Shown here: positions 60,601 through 64,000 of the stretch, in pieces | Layout of the letters: each line of letters starts with the position of its first letter | How positions within the stretch are numbered: position 1 is the stretch's first letter | Source: Marisa cornuarietis | Taxonomy: Eukaryota > Mollusca > Gastropoda > Architaenioglossa > Ampullariidae | Direction: 5' to 3' | NCBI GenBank assembly: GCA_004794655.1 | Contig: SMMW01000013.1 | Span: forward strand, 1 to 64,000 | DNA length: 64,000 bases | The notes under the pieces: model-generated | The model's input: only the letters and a program-made list of their open reading frames with translations | The model's database searches: none | What the model was told of the DNA's origin: nothing | Translations under genes and position numbers: made by a program

Positions 60601-60603
60601 TGA
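914..60603 (+). CDS. slit: slit gene, 32 coding exons, 5' end outside the window
   Basis: Secreted extracellular-matrix guidance ligand; in characterised animals Slit binds Robo receptors through LRR domain 2 and repels axons and migrating cells. Joining the 32 exons listed separately gives one open frame of about 1,311 codons ending in TGA at 60601. Domain order is LRR5, LRR6 and LRRCT of domain 1, complete LRR domains 2-4 each with cysteine-rich caps, EGF1-6, laminin G, EGF7 and a C-terminal cystine knot. No other known family has this order. Repeat-by-repeat similarity to human SLIT2, recalled from memory, is clear (for example LSNNQIS, LYGNKI, LLNANKI and NPFICDC in domain 2). The missing part is signal peptide, LRRNT1 and LRR1-4 of domain 1. 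One EGF after laminin G is the invertebrate arrangement. No promoter of the main transcript is visible because the 5' end lies upstream. Confidence 0.97.
1559..1600. repeat. CA/CT compound microsatellite
   Basis: Alternating AC, then about 12 CT units, then AC again. Intronic simple repeat. Confidence 0.9.
6570..6880 (-). mobile_element. Degenerate LINE fragment, end of reverse-transcriptase ORF
   Basis: Read on the minus strand, the piece contains [15 protein letters not shown], the C-terminal zinc-knuckle-like motif (CxxC, then H) common at the end of non-LTR retrotransposon ORF2 proteins; the expected last Cys is replaced. After an apparent frameshift it continues with FG...[14 protein letters not shown], resembling the lysine-plus-FI/FL segment that follows in these elements. 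Internal stops and the shift show it is dead. The clade is not determined. It lies antisense to slit. Confidence 0.65.
7115..7149. repeat. TTTC microsatellite
   Basis: About nine TTTC units in tandem. Confidence 0.9.
8165..8435 (-). mobile_element. tRNA-derived SINE with conserved core
   Basis: On the minus strand: a tRNA-like head with an A-box-like TGGCTAATGCACTTG and a B-box-like GGATTCGTATCTC, then GGTACTCCGGTTTC, a core seen in many metazoan SINEs, then a tail ending in repeated GTTACT units (plus strand near 8170-8190). Head, core and tail together support a nearly full-length copy. Exact ends are uncertain. It lies antisense to slit. Confidence 0.65.
8597..8668 (+). CDS. slit: slit exon: LRR domain 1, repeat 6
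   Basis: A 72-nt, phase 2-2 exon between tttcag and gtgagt. Encodes [15 protein letters not shown]... ending in LRVL. It corresponds to the last full repeat before the LRRCT cap of domain 1 (TLNNNNITRL in human SLIT2). Confidence 0.93.
8895..8985 (+). mobile_element. 3' end of a SINE or non-LTR element
   Basis: AAGCGCCTTGAGTCTGG, GGAAAAAGGCGCTATACAAA and then an AT-rich TATTATTATT tail. The two GCGCC/GGCGC motifs can form a short hairpin. This is a widespread type of retroposon 3' end in invertebrates. The body is missing. Confidence 0.6.
9978..10211. repeat. Microsatellite cluster CACT, CA, GTGC, GT, GA
   Basis: CACT units run into interrupted CA repeats up to 10072. After about 60 bases of ordinary sequence, a GTGC tract runs into GT and then GA (10133-10211). 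Long apparent open frames across it are translated simple repeats, not genes. Confidence 0.9.
10216..10700 (-). mobile_element. 3' part of a retroelement with ATTCTG tail
   Basis: On the minus strand an AATAAA (plus 10231-10236) is followed by GTGATTCTGATTCTGATT, the short tandem tail typical of some non-LTR elements. Upstream on the same strand is a short coding-like stretch including [16 protein letters not shown] followed by a stop. I do not recognise the family and the 5' boundary is a guess. Confidence 0.45.
10804..10839. repeat. GT microsatellite
   Basis: About 18 GT units. Confidence 0.9.
11144..11250 (+). promoter_or_regulatory. Possible internal promoter: two CREs and a TATA box
   Basis: Two full TGACGTCA palindromes (11144-11151 and 11178-11185) are followed by TATAAAAG at 11215-11222 and a GC-rich start region with a weak initiator-like TCCA at 11246-11249. 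Spacing suits a cAMP-responsive core promoter. AP-1-like TGAGTCA and TGACTCA lie downstream near 11302 and 11354. No good open frame follows at once, so the product is unknown. It could be chance. Confidence 0.35.
15400..15660. promoter_or_regulatory. CpG-dense patch in intron
   Basis: Very GC- and CpG-rich segment (for example GGCGCCGGGTCGGGGC, GTCGGCGACTTGGCGCC) within AT-richer intron. Could be an internal regulatory element or alternative start region; no exon with proper phase was found in it. Confidence 0.3.
16984..17147 (+). CDS. slit: slit exon: LRRCT cap of domain 1
   Basis: A 164-nt exon, phase 2 in and 1 out, between gttcgcag and gtgagt. Encodes [20 protein letters not shown], then two further Cys (ECAQPP and FKCI): the CxC...C...C pattern of an LRR C-terminal cap. 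Matches LYCDCHLAWLSDWL of human SLIT2 domain 1. Confidence 0.95.
17148..17728 (+). other. slit intron with GAT microsatellite
   Basis: Contains a GAT tract of about 22 units at 17471-17538 and otherwise nothing recognisable. It ends in a cgttacag acceptor. Confidence 0.8.
17471..17538. repeat. GAT microsatellite
   Basis: Uninterrupted trinucleotide tract. Its reverse frames read as long His or Ile runs, which are not genes. Confidence 0.95.
17729..17873 (+). CDS. slit: slit exon: LRRNT cap of domain 2
   Basis: A 145-nt exon, phase 1 in and 2 out. Encodes [18 protein letters not shown], then [20 protein letters not shown]. The four-Cys N-cap (C, CP, CxC, C) opens the second LRR domain. Confidence 0.95.
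17874..20352 (+). other. slit intron of 2.5 kb
   Basis: A CA tract (17986-18036) followed by GA (18053-18080); the rest shows nothing recognisable. A weak tRNA-B-box-like string near 18685 is not enough for a SINE call. Confidence 0.7.
17986..18080. repeat. CA then GA microsatellites
   Basis: About 25 CA units, a short spacer, then about 10 GA units. Confidence 0.9.
20353..20424 (+). CDS. slit: slit exon: LRR domain 2, repeat 1
   Basis: 72 nt, phase 2-2, between ttttag and gtaagt. Encodes [15 protein letters not shown]... LRRI. Human SLIT2 has RLEQNTIKVIPPGAF at this place. Confidence 0.95.
20425..20766 (+). other. slit intron, nothing recognised
   Basis: A 342-bp AT-rich intron with a good polypyrimidine acceptor and no other feature. 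Confidence 0.8.
20767..20838 (+). CDS. slit: slit exon: LRR domain 2, repeat 2
   Basis: 72 nt, phase 2-2. Encodes [17 protein letters not shown]... LSSL, nearly the same as [17 protein letters not shown] in human SLIT2. This repeat forms part of the concave face that contacts Robo Ig1 in the known structure. Confidence 0.96.
21219..21262 (-). mobile_element. Retroposon 3' tail inside the minisatellite
   Basis: The minus strand reads TTGGAAAAGCGCTCTATAAA followed by TATTTATTATTA, the same kind of GCGCT-hairpin tail as at 8895-8985. It abuts the left arm of the palindrome exactly. Confidence 0.5.
21263..21390. repeat. Perfect inverted repeat, 52-bp arms
   Basis: Arms 21263-21314 and 21339-21390 are exact reverse complements; spacer 21315-21338 is 24 bases. 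Each arm begins and ends in TGTACA and includes one minisatellite unit. It would form a long hairpin or cruciform. Confidence 0.95.
22339..22410 (+). CDS. slit: slit exon: LRR domain 2, repeat 3
   Basis: 72 nt, phase 2-2, between tttcag and gtgagt. Encodes [17 protein letters not shown]... LQLL; human SLIT2 has VLYGNKITELPKSLFEG. Confidence 0.96.
22681..22802. repeat. ACAG, CT and CA microsatellites
   Basis: ACAG tract 22681-22710, then CT and a CA run of about 28 units at 22735-22802. Confidence 0.9.
25127..25157. repeat. CTTT microsatellite
   Basis: About eight CTTT units. Confidence 0.9.
26307..26362. repeat. GATG then GACG microsatellite
   Basis: Eight or so GATG units switch directly to five or so GACG units, a clean T-to-C change carried through the second half. 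Confidence 0.9.
26540..26611 (+). CDS. slit: slit exon: LRR domain 2, repeat 4
   Basis: 72 nt, phase 2-2. Encodes [18 protein letters not shown]... LHLL; human SLIT2 has LLNANKINCLRVDAFQDL. Confidence 0.96.
26612..29215 (+). other. slit intron of 2.6 kb, nothing recognised
   Basis: Short AT and ATT runs only (near 26935 and 27825). No coding, RNA or mobile-element signal seen. Confidence 0.7.
29216..29287 (+). CDS. slit: slit exon: LRR domain 2, repeat 5
   Basis: 72 nt, phase 2-2, between tttcag and gtaagt. Encodes [18 protein letters not shown]... IQTL, with an NGT glycosylation sequon. Human SLIT2 has SLYDNKLQTIAKGTFSPL. Confidence 0.96.
29288..32667 (+). other. slit intron of 3.4 kb
   Basis: Poly-C runs near 29680, 31860 and 32045 and a CpG-dense stretch at about 31130-31640. 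No exon or mobile-element protein recognised. Confidence 0.65.
32668..32831 (+). CDS. slit: slit exon: LRRCT cap of domain 2
   Basis: 164 nt, phase 2 in and 1 out. Encodes [20 protein letters not shown], then [20 protein letters not shown] and ends FKCK. The NPFICDC and [10 protein letters not shown] blocks match human SLIT2 domain 2 almost exactly. The RRMRRKKI stretch is strongly basic. Confidence 0.97.
32985..33135 (+). CDS. slit: slit exon: LRRNT cap of domain 3
   Basis: 151 nt, phase 1 in and 2 out. Encodes a linker and the N-cap [20 protein letters not shown], then [13 protein letters not shown]. It is separated from the previous exon by only 153 bases. Confidence 0.95.
33398..33472 (+). 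CDS. slit: slit exon: LRR domain 3, repeat 1
   Basis: 75 nt, phase 2-2, one codon longer than the standard repeat exon. Encodes [19 protein letters not shown], ending LQIL. Human SLIT2 has the same extra residue here (ATGIFKKL), so the length is ancestral and not an error. Confidence 0.94.
33981..34460 (-). mobile_element. 3' end of a retroelement with ATCTTTA tail
   Basis: On the minus strand AATAAA (plus 33999-34004) is followed by GAATCTTTTAATCTTTAATC, a short tandem tail like that of many non-LTR elements. The body has no clear protein and the 5' limit is a guess. Confidence 0.4.
34956..35007. repeat. CA microsatellite, left of SINE
   Basis: About 26 CA units. Confidence 0.95.
35045..35219 (-). 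mobile_element. tRNA-derived SINE with conserved core
   Basis: The minus strand has a B-box-like GGGTTCAGATCTCG, then the core GGGGGTTTTCTCTGGGTACT followed by TCGGTTTCCTCCC, shared with the SINE at 8165-8435. The 3' tail is missing or replaced by the neighbouring TG repeat. Confidence 0.65.
35220..35272. repeat. CA microsatellite, right of SINE
   Basis: About 26 CA units, nearly the same length as the tract at 34956-35007. Confidence 0.95.
35943..36014 (+). CDS. slit: slit exon: LRR domain 3, repeat 2
   Basis: 72 nt, phase 2-2. Encodes [20 protein letters not shown], ending LTDL; human SLIT2 has FSNNKITDIEEGAFEGA. Its 5' splice site (ACCT|gtaggtat) is the first unit of the 44-bp minisatellite that follows. 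Confidence 0.95.
36011..38080 (+). repeat. 44-bp minisatellite, 46 copies, starting on a splice donor
   Basis: Forty-six units of exactly 44 bases from 36017 to 38040 with no length change, then a degraded 47th. The unit reads ACGTATATACAGAGCTAGAA, TCTCCTGTTATGTATGTTAC, CTGT. Variation is confined to a few positions (AGG/ACG/GCG start, GAG/GAA, AAT/AAC, TTA/TCA). The last four exon bases, ACCT, and the donor gtaggtat match the repeat, so every unit carries a near copy of the real 5' splice site. Confidence 0.97.
36015..41596 (+). other. slit intron of 5.6 kb
   Basis: Begins with the 44-bp array. From 38081 to 41596 there is a CT run near 38280, poly-A/T tracts near 39380 and 40180, and an interrupted CA tract at 41187-41230. 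No exon or mobile-element protein recognised. Confidence 0.7.
41597..41668 (+). CDS. slit: slit exon: LRR domain 3, repeat 3
   Basis: 72 nt, phase 2-2, between ttgcag and gtaagt. Encodes [18 protein letters not shown]... VKSL; aligns with LTSNRLENVQHKMFKGL of human SLIT2. Confidence 0.94.
41669..44018 (+). other. slit intron of 2.35 kb
   Basis: GATG-like ATG tract at 41842-41865, an AT tract at 42109-42129, a poly-T run near 42680. No gene recognised. Confidence 0.7.
44019..44090 (+). CDS. slit: slit exon: LRR domain 3, repeat 4
   Basis: 72 nt, phase 2-2. Encodes [18 protein letters not shown]... LRLL, with an NAT sequon. Human SLIT2 has MLRSNRITCVGNDSFIGL. Confidence 0.95.
44091..44928 (+). 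other. slit intron, AT-rich, nothing recognised
   Basis: Very AT-rich (TATATA runs near 44190 and 44295) with one poly-C run near 44590. Confidence 0.75.
44929..45000 (+). CDS. slit: slit exon: LRR domain 3, repeat 5
   Basis: 72 nt, phase 2-2, between ttgtag and gtaagt. Encodes [18 protein letters not shown]... LSTL; human SLIT2 has SLYDNQITTVAPGAFDTL. Confidence 0.96.
45001..46115 (+). other. slit intron with unassigned minus-strand frame
   Basis: A minus-strand open frame of 98 codons at 45534-45830 is hydrophobic with several possible membrane segments but has no recognised family and no visible promoter or splice context. It could be a mobile-element remnant or chance. A short GTT tract lies at 45210-45228. 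Confidence 0.4.
46116..46279 (+). CDS. slit: slit exon: LRRCT cap of domain 3
   Basis: 164 nt, phase 2 in and 1 out. Encodes [20 protein letters not shown], then IITGTPTC and ends FVCE. Human SLIT2 has [20 protein letters not shown] and IVTGNPRC. Confidence 0.97.
46280..47115 (+). other. slit intron, nothing recognised
   Basis: An 836-bp intron with a poly-C run near 46333. CpG dinucleotides become rare towards its end. Confidence 0.75.
47116..47175 (+). CDS. slit: slit mini-exon: Cys-rich linker between LRR domains 3 and 4
   Basis: 60 nt, phase 1 in and 1 out, between cttttcag and gtatgt. Encodes about 20 residues ([20 protein letters not shown]) with three cysteines. Because it is symmetric, skipping it keeps the frame. 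Human SLIT2, as I recall it, passes from the domain 3 cap to the domain 4 N-cap with only a short acidic linker (DDGNDDNS), so this looks like a lineage insertion and a possible cassette exon. Confidence 0.75.
47308..47389 (+). other. slit: Possible alternative terminal exon with poly(A) signal
   Basis: A long T tract and ttaccag precede 47308. Joined in phase 1 to either upstream exon it encodes 22 residues with two Cys ([20 protein letters not shown]) and then TAA at 47373-47375, followed at once by AATAAA at 47384-47389. Use would give a Slit ending after LRR domain 3. No transcript evidence is available, and the main frame does not need it. Confidence 0.3.
47440..47572 (+). CDS. slit: slit exon: LRRNT cap of domain 4
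   Basis: 133 nt, phase 1 in and 2 out. Encodes the N-cap [20 protein letters not shown], then C and [13 protein letters not shown]. Human SLIT2 has [21 protein letters not shown]. Confidence 0.96.
47573..47953 (+). other. slit intron, nothing recognised
   Basis: A 381-bp AT-rich intron. Confidence 0.8.
47954..48022 (+). CDS. slit: slit exon: LRR domain 4, repeat 1
   Basis: 69 nt, phase 2-2, one codon shorter than the standard repeat. Encodes [20 protein letters not shown], ending KRL. The human counterpart ([20 protein letters not shown]) has the same short length. Confidence 0.95.
48023..50382 (+). other. slit intron carrying an RTE-type LINE remnant
   Basis: Most of it is the antisense retrotransposon at 48165-49860; the remaining 500 bases before the acceptor show nothing. 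Confidence 0.8.
48165..49860 (-). mobile_element. RTE-type LINE, endonuclease part, degenerate
   Basis: On the minus strand, in order: [13 protein letters not shown] at the start of an APE-type endonuclease; ...[13 protein letters not shown]...[27 protein letters not shown] and [43 protein letters not shown] and [13 protein letters not shown]; then [17 protein letters not shown] of the linker. This is the endonuclease and linker order of RTE/BovB-like elements. Several in-frame stops (for example after QEMHLY) show it is dead. The reverse transcriptase is absent. Confidence 0.85.
50383..50454 (+). CDS. slit: slit exon: LRR domain 4, repeat 2
   Basis: 72 nt, phase 2-2. Encodes [20 protein letters not shown], ending LSTL; NLT is a glycosylation sequon. 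Human SLIT2 has [20 protein letters not shown]. Confidence 0.96.
50686..50757 (+). CDS. slit: slit exon: LRR domain 4, repeat 3
   Basis: 72 nt, phase 2-2. Encodes [20 protein letters not shown], ending LRVL; human SLIT2 has [20 protein letters not shown]. Confidence 0.97.
50900..50971 (+). CDS. slit: slit exon: LRR domain 4, repeat 4
   Basis: 72 nt, phase 2-2, between ttttcag and gtaggt. Encodes [20 protein letters not shown], ending LSHM; human SLIT2 has [20 protein letters not shown]. Confidence 0.97.
50972..51342 (+). other. slit intron, nothing recognised
   Basis: A 371-bp AT-rich intron; the frame that runs across its end into the next exon is intronic before 51343. Confidence 0.8.
51343..51506 (+). 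CDS. slit: slit exon: LRRCT cap of domain 4
   Basis: 164 nt, phase 2 in and 1 out. Encodes [20 protein letters not shown], then [23 protein letters not shown]. Human SLIT2 has [20 protein letters not shown] and [13 protein letters not shown]. Domain 4 is linked to dimerisation in vertebrate Slits. Confidence 0.97.
51507..52023 (+). other. slit intron with CT/CA tract
   Basis: CT then CA microsatellite at 51589-51634; nothing else seen. Confidence 0.8.
52024..52240 (+). CDS. slit: slit exon: EGF1 and most of EGF2
   Basis: 217 nt, phase 1 in and 2 out. A short acidic linker (SDPDPIVAE) leads into EGF1 (six Cys from [16 protein letters not shown] to GYHGDRC) and EGF2 up to [14 protein letters not shown]1 has an NFT sequon. 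Neither has the C-x4-S/T-C site for O-fucose. Confidence 0.96.
52241..52601 (+). other. slit intron, nothing recognised
   Basis: A 361-bp AT-rich intron. Confidence 0.8.
52602..52741 (+). CDS. slit: slit exon: end of EGF2 and most of EGF3
   Basis: 140 nt, phase 2 in and 1 out. Completes EGF2 ([13 protein letters not shown]) and encodes EGF3 ([16 protein letters not shown]...[11 protein letters not shown]). IDDC is typical of a calcium-binding EGF and CKNNATC fits the O-fucose consensus. Confidence 0.95.
52742..53125 (+). other. slit intron, nothing recognised
   Basis: A 384-bp AT-rich intron. Confidence 0.8.
53126..53219 (+). CDS. slit: slit exon: end of EGF3 and first part of EGF4
   Basis: 94 nt, phase 1 in and 2 out. 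Encodes [20 protein letters not shown] and then [18 protein letters not shown] fits the O-fucose consensus. EGF4 has a longer first loop (CKAGYNYC), as in the human EGF4 (CAQDLNPC). Confidence 0.94.
53432..53721 (+). CDS. slit: slit exon: end of EGF4, EGF5, cleavage linker, EGF6
   Basis: 290 nt, phase 2 in and 1 out. Completes EGF4 ([12 protein letters not shown]), encodes EGF5 ([16 protein letters not shown]...GFSGQYC), a linker [18 protein letters not shown], and EGF6 from [12 protein letters not shown] to CKCAPG. In vertebrate SLIT2 the N/C proteolytic cleavage falls in this linker. Here the linker has no Arg or Lys but has a Tyr-Asp step. Confidence 0.96.
54885..55075. repeat. GC-rich imperfect duplication
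   Basis: Two related pieces: GAGCCACGCTCGTGGAGCAC...CTCATTGCGCTCTGC and AATCACGATCATGGAGCAGA...CTCATCGCGCTCTGC. Sequence is GC- and CpG-rich in an AT-rich intron. The family is unknown. Confidence 0.55.
55354..55465 (+). repeat. Dispersed repeat, copy 1
   Basis: About 110 bases from ATTTCTAGAATCCATAG to AATCCAAATTTCCAAG, nearly the same as 59827-59945 in the same orientation. Family unknown. Confidence 0.85.
56904..57147 (+). CDS. slit: slit exon: end of EGF6 and first part of laminin G
   Basis: 244 nt, phase 1 in and 2 out. Completes EGF6 (GFHGKKC) and starts the laminin-G domain: [20 protein letters not shown], then [20 protein letters not shown] and [11 protein letters not shown] is a sequon. 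Human SLIT2 has [20 protein letters not shown] and [20 protein letters not shown]. Confidence 0.97.
57148..57599 (+). other. slit intron, nothing recognised
   Basis: A 452-bp AT-rich intron. Confidence 0.8.
57600..57826 (+). CDS. slit: slit exon: middle of laminin G
   Basis: 227 nt, phase 2 in and 1 out. Encodes [20 protein letters not shown], an NFT sequon, [15 protein letters not shown] and DGTSFRG. Human SLIT2 has LYVGGMPGKSNVASL and NGTSFHG. Confidence 0.96.
57827..58164 (+). other. slit intron, nothing recognised
   Basis: A 338-bp AT-rich intron. Confidence 0.8.
58165..58365 (+). CDS. slit: slit exon: end of laminin G and EGF7
   Basis: 201 nt, phase 1 in and 1 out. Encodes [15 protein letters not shown] to TPGC, closing the laminin-G domain, then the single last EGF ([20 protein letters not shown] to GYSGKYC). 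The basic KPRRKQ stretch in EGF7 could help heparan-sulfate binding; that is inference. Confidence 0.96.
58366..60376 (+). other. slit last intron, 2.0 kb
   Basis: AT-rich; contains copy 2 of the dispersed repeat (59827-59945). I looked for the additional EGF exons found in vertebrates and saw none. Confidence 0.8.
59827..59945 (+). repeat. Dispersed repeat, copy 2
   Basis: Nearly the same as 55354-55465, with a few substitutions and a short AAATTTCC duplication near its end. Confidence 0.85.
60377..60603 (+). CDS. slit: slit last coding exon: C-terminal cystine knot and stop
   Basis: 227 nt coding, phase 1 in, ending in TGA. Encodes [20 protein letters not shown], then [34 protein letters not shown] and RRCGCRKC at the end. 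Ten cysteines and the CxGxC, CC and CxCxxC pattern identify the CTCK fold; human SLIT2 ends KCGCTKC with two more residues. Basic KRIKTRKVR may contribute to matrix binding. Confidence 0.97.
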
Positions 60604-63600
60604 AACAGCATGTTCTACAGGAAGAATCTGCTTCATGATCAAGTCAGTATAGAGCAAGTGTCCTGAAAGTATTAGAAAAAAATCCTTATCCCCATCCAAT
60701 GGCATGCATGTTCAAAGAGGTTTTCGGCTGTGGACGTGATAGTTTCACAAAGTGGCATTGCAAAGAATAGGATATGAATCCATCTTGAGGAAAGCTGTGA
60801 GACAAAAAGAGGCTGTTGCTGTTTCACACCATAAATTTGGCATGCCTGCATGGTAAAACTATGATGTGCTCATAGCACACAATAACATAAGGCCAGAACA
60901 AGGACACGGGTTCACTGCAATATGTGGATAAGCCGATCATCAATACATTTGCCATTTGAAGATGTAAGGAACAAACTTCTGTTCAGCTGTAGCTTTGTGA
61001 TTAAAGTCAGTAATTACAAACTGTGCTGAGTGAATAAGGCTGTTCACATGGATCATATGCTGTGCTACGGTCAGAAACCAGAGATTTGCCAACTTTGCCA
61101 GTGAACACTTCATTGATTTATGGTCAGGTGACATGCATTAAGTTGGCTAAGTGAAAGCATTACTGAGTTTAAAAGGTGAAAAGTGATCCTTATGAAGACC
61201 ATATGCAGAAACAGTCTTGACCAGAATGTGCAGAGATTTCAGAAGAGCTGCTTCAATATTGTTGTACAAAGACAGGTTCAGTTTAGAAGACTATTCCATG
61301 CAGTTATTCAGTGATTTAAAGACAACTTTAAAGCATATTTTGCAAAATGAGTAATGACTTATCTCTTCCCATGACATGCACATACAGGGAAACTATGAAG
61401 GGATTGATTGTGACTGTTGCTACCAATACTTCAAACATCTCATGCCCATGGAGTTTTGGGGACATCACTGCATCTCAGATACTTGACTCCATGGCGTCTA
61501 GATGACATTCACAAAAACTGAGTCCGCAGTTTGGTGACTGCATGATAAACACAGTGATTTTTATTTATTGAGTCAGTGTTAGAGAAGGTGTTCCAGTTTT
61601 TTTAATCGATTCTGTGTGATAAATAAAAACCAAAAACAAATTGTAGGATTCGGTGGATTCTGCCATCAGAACCACACATCCCGAGGAAAAGCTCTTTCAA
61701 TGCTGGCAGTTTTTACAGTCTACTGCTGTATCATCAGTCCATGCTTTTGAAAGGCTAGGAGCTAATCAAGTTTGAGAGACAAATTTTTAAAAAGTCAAGA
61801 AAAGCATAATGCAGAGGACAAACATGGCCAAAGGAATGATATTGAATAAGTTTGGTGCAGCTGAGATGAAATAAATGGATTTATTGTCCAGCAAGTGCCG
61901 GAGCATTTGCACCATTCAGATTTTATTGTGTGGGTGAGCCATTAATGTGTTCTGTCAGCTGAAGATGACCAATGGAGTGAAATAGATGGTGCATGAAGAC
62001 ATGTCTTCTTGTTACGTCTTGTGAACATTGGTTTTCATCTCCACAAATGTGGATGATTGAAATGTAGTCATTTTGTTTGTGCTGCTGGACAATAACAAAA
62101 CGTATTCTGTACATTATCATGCCAAAGATGTTGCATTTTAAGCTTTGATCATGTACTTGCATGATTGTCTCTTGTTTTGAATCACTTTTTTTTAACTGTT
62201 AACATATACTGTTTTCTTTATCTTCATTAGTCCAGTAAATAGCCGGATGTTATGAAGACAGGCTCATAGATCTACAGAAAAATTTGCATAGAGACTAGAT
62301 TGATGACTGGTCAACAACCTCAACACTGGAGCTAGATCACAGACATGTCTGCTCTTGTTAGCATATGTTCAATGGCTGGTCTGCCTGTCGTCAGTTGAAT
62401 TCCAGATACAGTAGAACTGCTTTGTGAACAGAATGGGTGTATTTTATCATGAGAGTTCAATTAGCGTCATGCAGGCTGGTTGTTAATATTGTGTACACTA
62501 CAAGCAGACATGCCTGCTTCCTCACTTCTGAATAGGGCTCAAGAGAGAATAAAGGGAAATGCCACTTAAGTACATCTGTGAATCCACTCTGTTTAGGTTG
62601 TTGTGTAAATATTTTATGTTTCATTATGCTGCTTTCTTATGTTCATTTTTCACAAGCAAAATATAAGCTTAGAAAAAAAACCAATACCCTTTTCCTGAAA
62701 CTGATACAAGAGCTTCGCATTTGTAATACATGTGTAACATTTCATATTTAACCTTTCTGGATAGGTTTCTTAGATTTTTATTCTCCCACAGAAACCCTCT
62801 ATAAACAACTTAATAAGATATAATCCCCCATCAGTAGAAAATTATCCTGCTAACCAAGTGCATGTGGTACATATAAAATTTTGTTAGCAGCATGTGCTAC
62901 AGGGTAAGATGTTTACAGTCTAAAAGGTGGATGGAGGGCTTTCACAAAATTGTATTTAGACCATACAAAAGTTCTGAGATTTTGATTTTTCCCTCTTCAC
63001 TTTCATTTCAGTAAGTAGTCCATTGCTGTAATTGATTGGCCTTAAAGTCAGGCCACTTGTACTTGTCCCAGATATTCATTTCTATTATCTGCTCTCCTTA
63101 ACACTGAATCCCCCCCACCCATCCCTTTTTTTGTTGTTGTTTTTATTTTGAGGACAGGTGGACATTGGGGTTTTCATGGTTATGCTTGGGCTTAGTTACC
63201 ACAGGGATATAAGAAATATTGCTATTGCCACATTGACTATGAGGGTAAAGATTTTTAGTGCTTTTTTCTTGAATGAGCTTATAAAATTATTCTCTGGAAA
63301 TATTGTCATTACAGCTTTCAAAACAAACGATTGAAAAAATAAATGTGCATTTGATTGTTAGTTGAACATGAATAACACACACACACACACATGTCCTCAC
63401 TCTTACACCCACTCTCTCTGGAGCACATGCACACAGTCCTTTGGTAATTAATCTTCATAGCACTTCACAAAAATATCTACACCTGACAATCATTTGCAGG
63501 TTTAGTGTTGACTGCTAATTATATATATATATATATGTACACAGTGTTGTAAAGGGAGCTTGAAACGTGCAGTTGCTGTTACTCTTTTTGTCAGCAACTG

Positions 63601-64000
63601 TACTAATGGTTGAAGATGTTTATGACATTTGTATGTGATCTTATACTGTACAGGAATACCCTATGGAAAAAAATGTAAACTGCCCCACCCATTTTCTATA
63701 CCAAAAACAAATCTTTGTGTTTGATAAATTTCCAACATGAGTCTTGTACATAATGTTCCAGCTTAAGTTCTCTATTTAATATTTGTACACCTGTGTCATG
63801 TAATCTGAATTTGTTTTAATTACAATTTTCATTTAATTCAAGAGGCTGCATTTAAAAATGAATAATTCAGAGTTCATTGACTTTTTTTTATTATAAAAGA
63901 AAACCACTGGCATCATATGTACCCAGTACCATACAGTGGTATCAGTTCAAGCACTAGTAATAGAAGAATTTACTTTCACAACAGGAAAATGTAGTGACGT
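60604..64000 (+). other. slit 3' UTR and downstream sequence
   Basis: AT-rich, without supported open frames. Possible poly(A) signals AATAAA at 61622-61627, 61870-61875, 62548-62553 and 63338-63343; which is used cannot be told. A short CA tract lies near 63377 and an AT tract near 63520. No downstream gene is visible. Confidence 0.7.
62548..62553 (+). terminator. Possible poly(A) signal
   Basis: AATAAA about 1.95 kb after the stop; one of four candidates (also 61622, 61870 and 63338). Confidence 0.3.

Noticed and set aside
1..64000. CRISPR array, operon, phage or bacterial system
   Set aside because: Spliced animal gene with GT-AG introns; the regular repeats are contiguous minisatellites without spacers.

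Overview
The window is one large animal gene read on the + strand: an ortholog of slit, the secreted ligand of Robo receptors. It is incomplete at its 5' end. Thirty-two coding exons run from 914 to the TGA at 60601-60603, and a long AT-rich 3' UTR fills the rest. All exon junctions are GT-AG and the reading frame is continuous through every one of them, giving about 1,311 residues. The order is: last two repeats and C-cap of LRR domain 1; complete LRR domains 2, 3 and 4; six EGF repeats; a laminin-G domain; one EGF; and a C-terminal cystine knot. The signal peptide, LRRNT1 and the first four repeats of domain 1 should lie upstream. A single EGF after the laminin-G domain is the invertebrate layout, since vertebrate SLITs have three. 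Large introns, many CA/CT/GATG/GAT microsatellites, tRNA-type SINEs with a conserved core and an RTE-type LINE suggest a lophotrochozoan, most likely a gastropod mollusc. The species is an inference only.

Layout: 914-17147 holds the end of LRR domain 1 across very long introns. 17729-32831 is LRR domain 2, the Robo-binding domain in characterised Slits. 32985-46279 is LRR domain 3. 47116-51506 is LRR domain 4, preceded by a 60-nt mini-exon. 52024-53721 encodes EGF1-6. 56904-58365 encodes the laminin-G domain and EGF7. 60377-60603 encodes the cystine knot. Gene structure mirrors protein structure: each leucine-rich repeat is one exon of 72 nt (one of 75, one of 69), every LRRCT exon is exactly 164 nt, and phases follow a fixed code (LRR 2-2, LRRCT 2-1, LRRNT 1-2).

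The non-coding sequence is introns and UTR. It holds a 46-copy, 44-bp minisatellite that begins exactly on the 5' splice site of exon 13; a 46-bp minisatellite rich in TGACGTCA-like sites that contains a perfect 52-bp-arm palindrome; several retroelement remnants, almost all antisense to slit; a possible internal CRE/TATA promoter; and a possible alternative terminal exon. CpG density drops sharply at about 47 kb. I found no second protein-coding gene I could support, no tRNA or rRNA gene, no CRISPR array, and no convincing undescribed multi-gene system. The most unusual items are the splice-donor-derived minisatellite, the palindrome in the CRE-like array, and the mini-exon and terminal-exon candidates between LRR domains 3 and 4.
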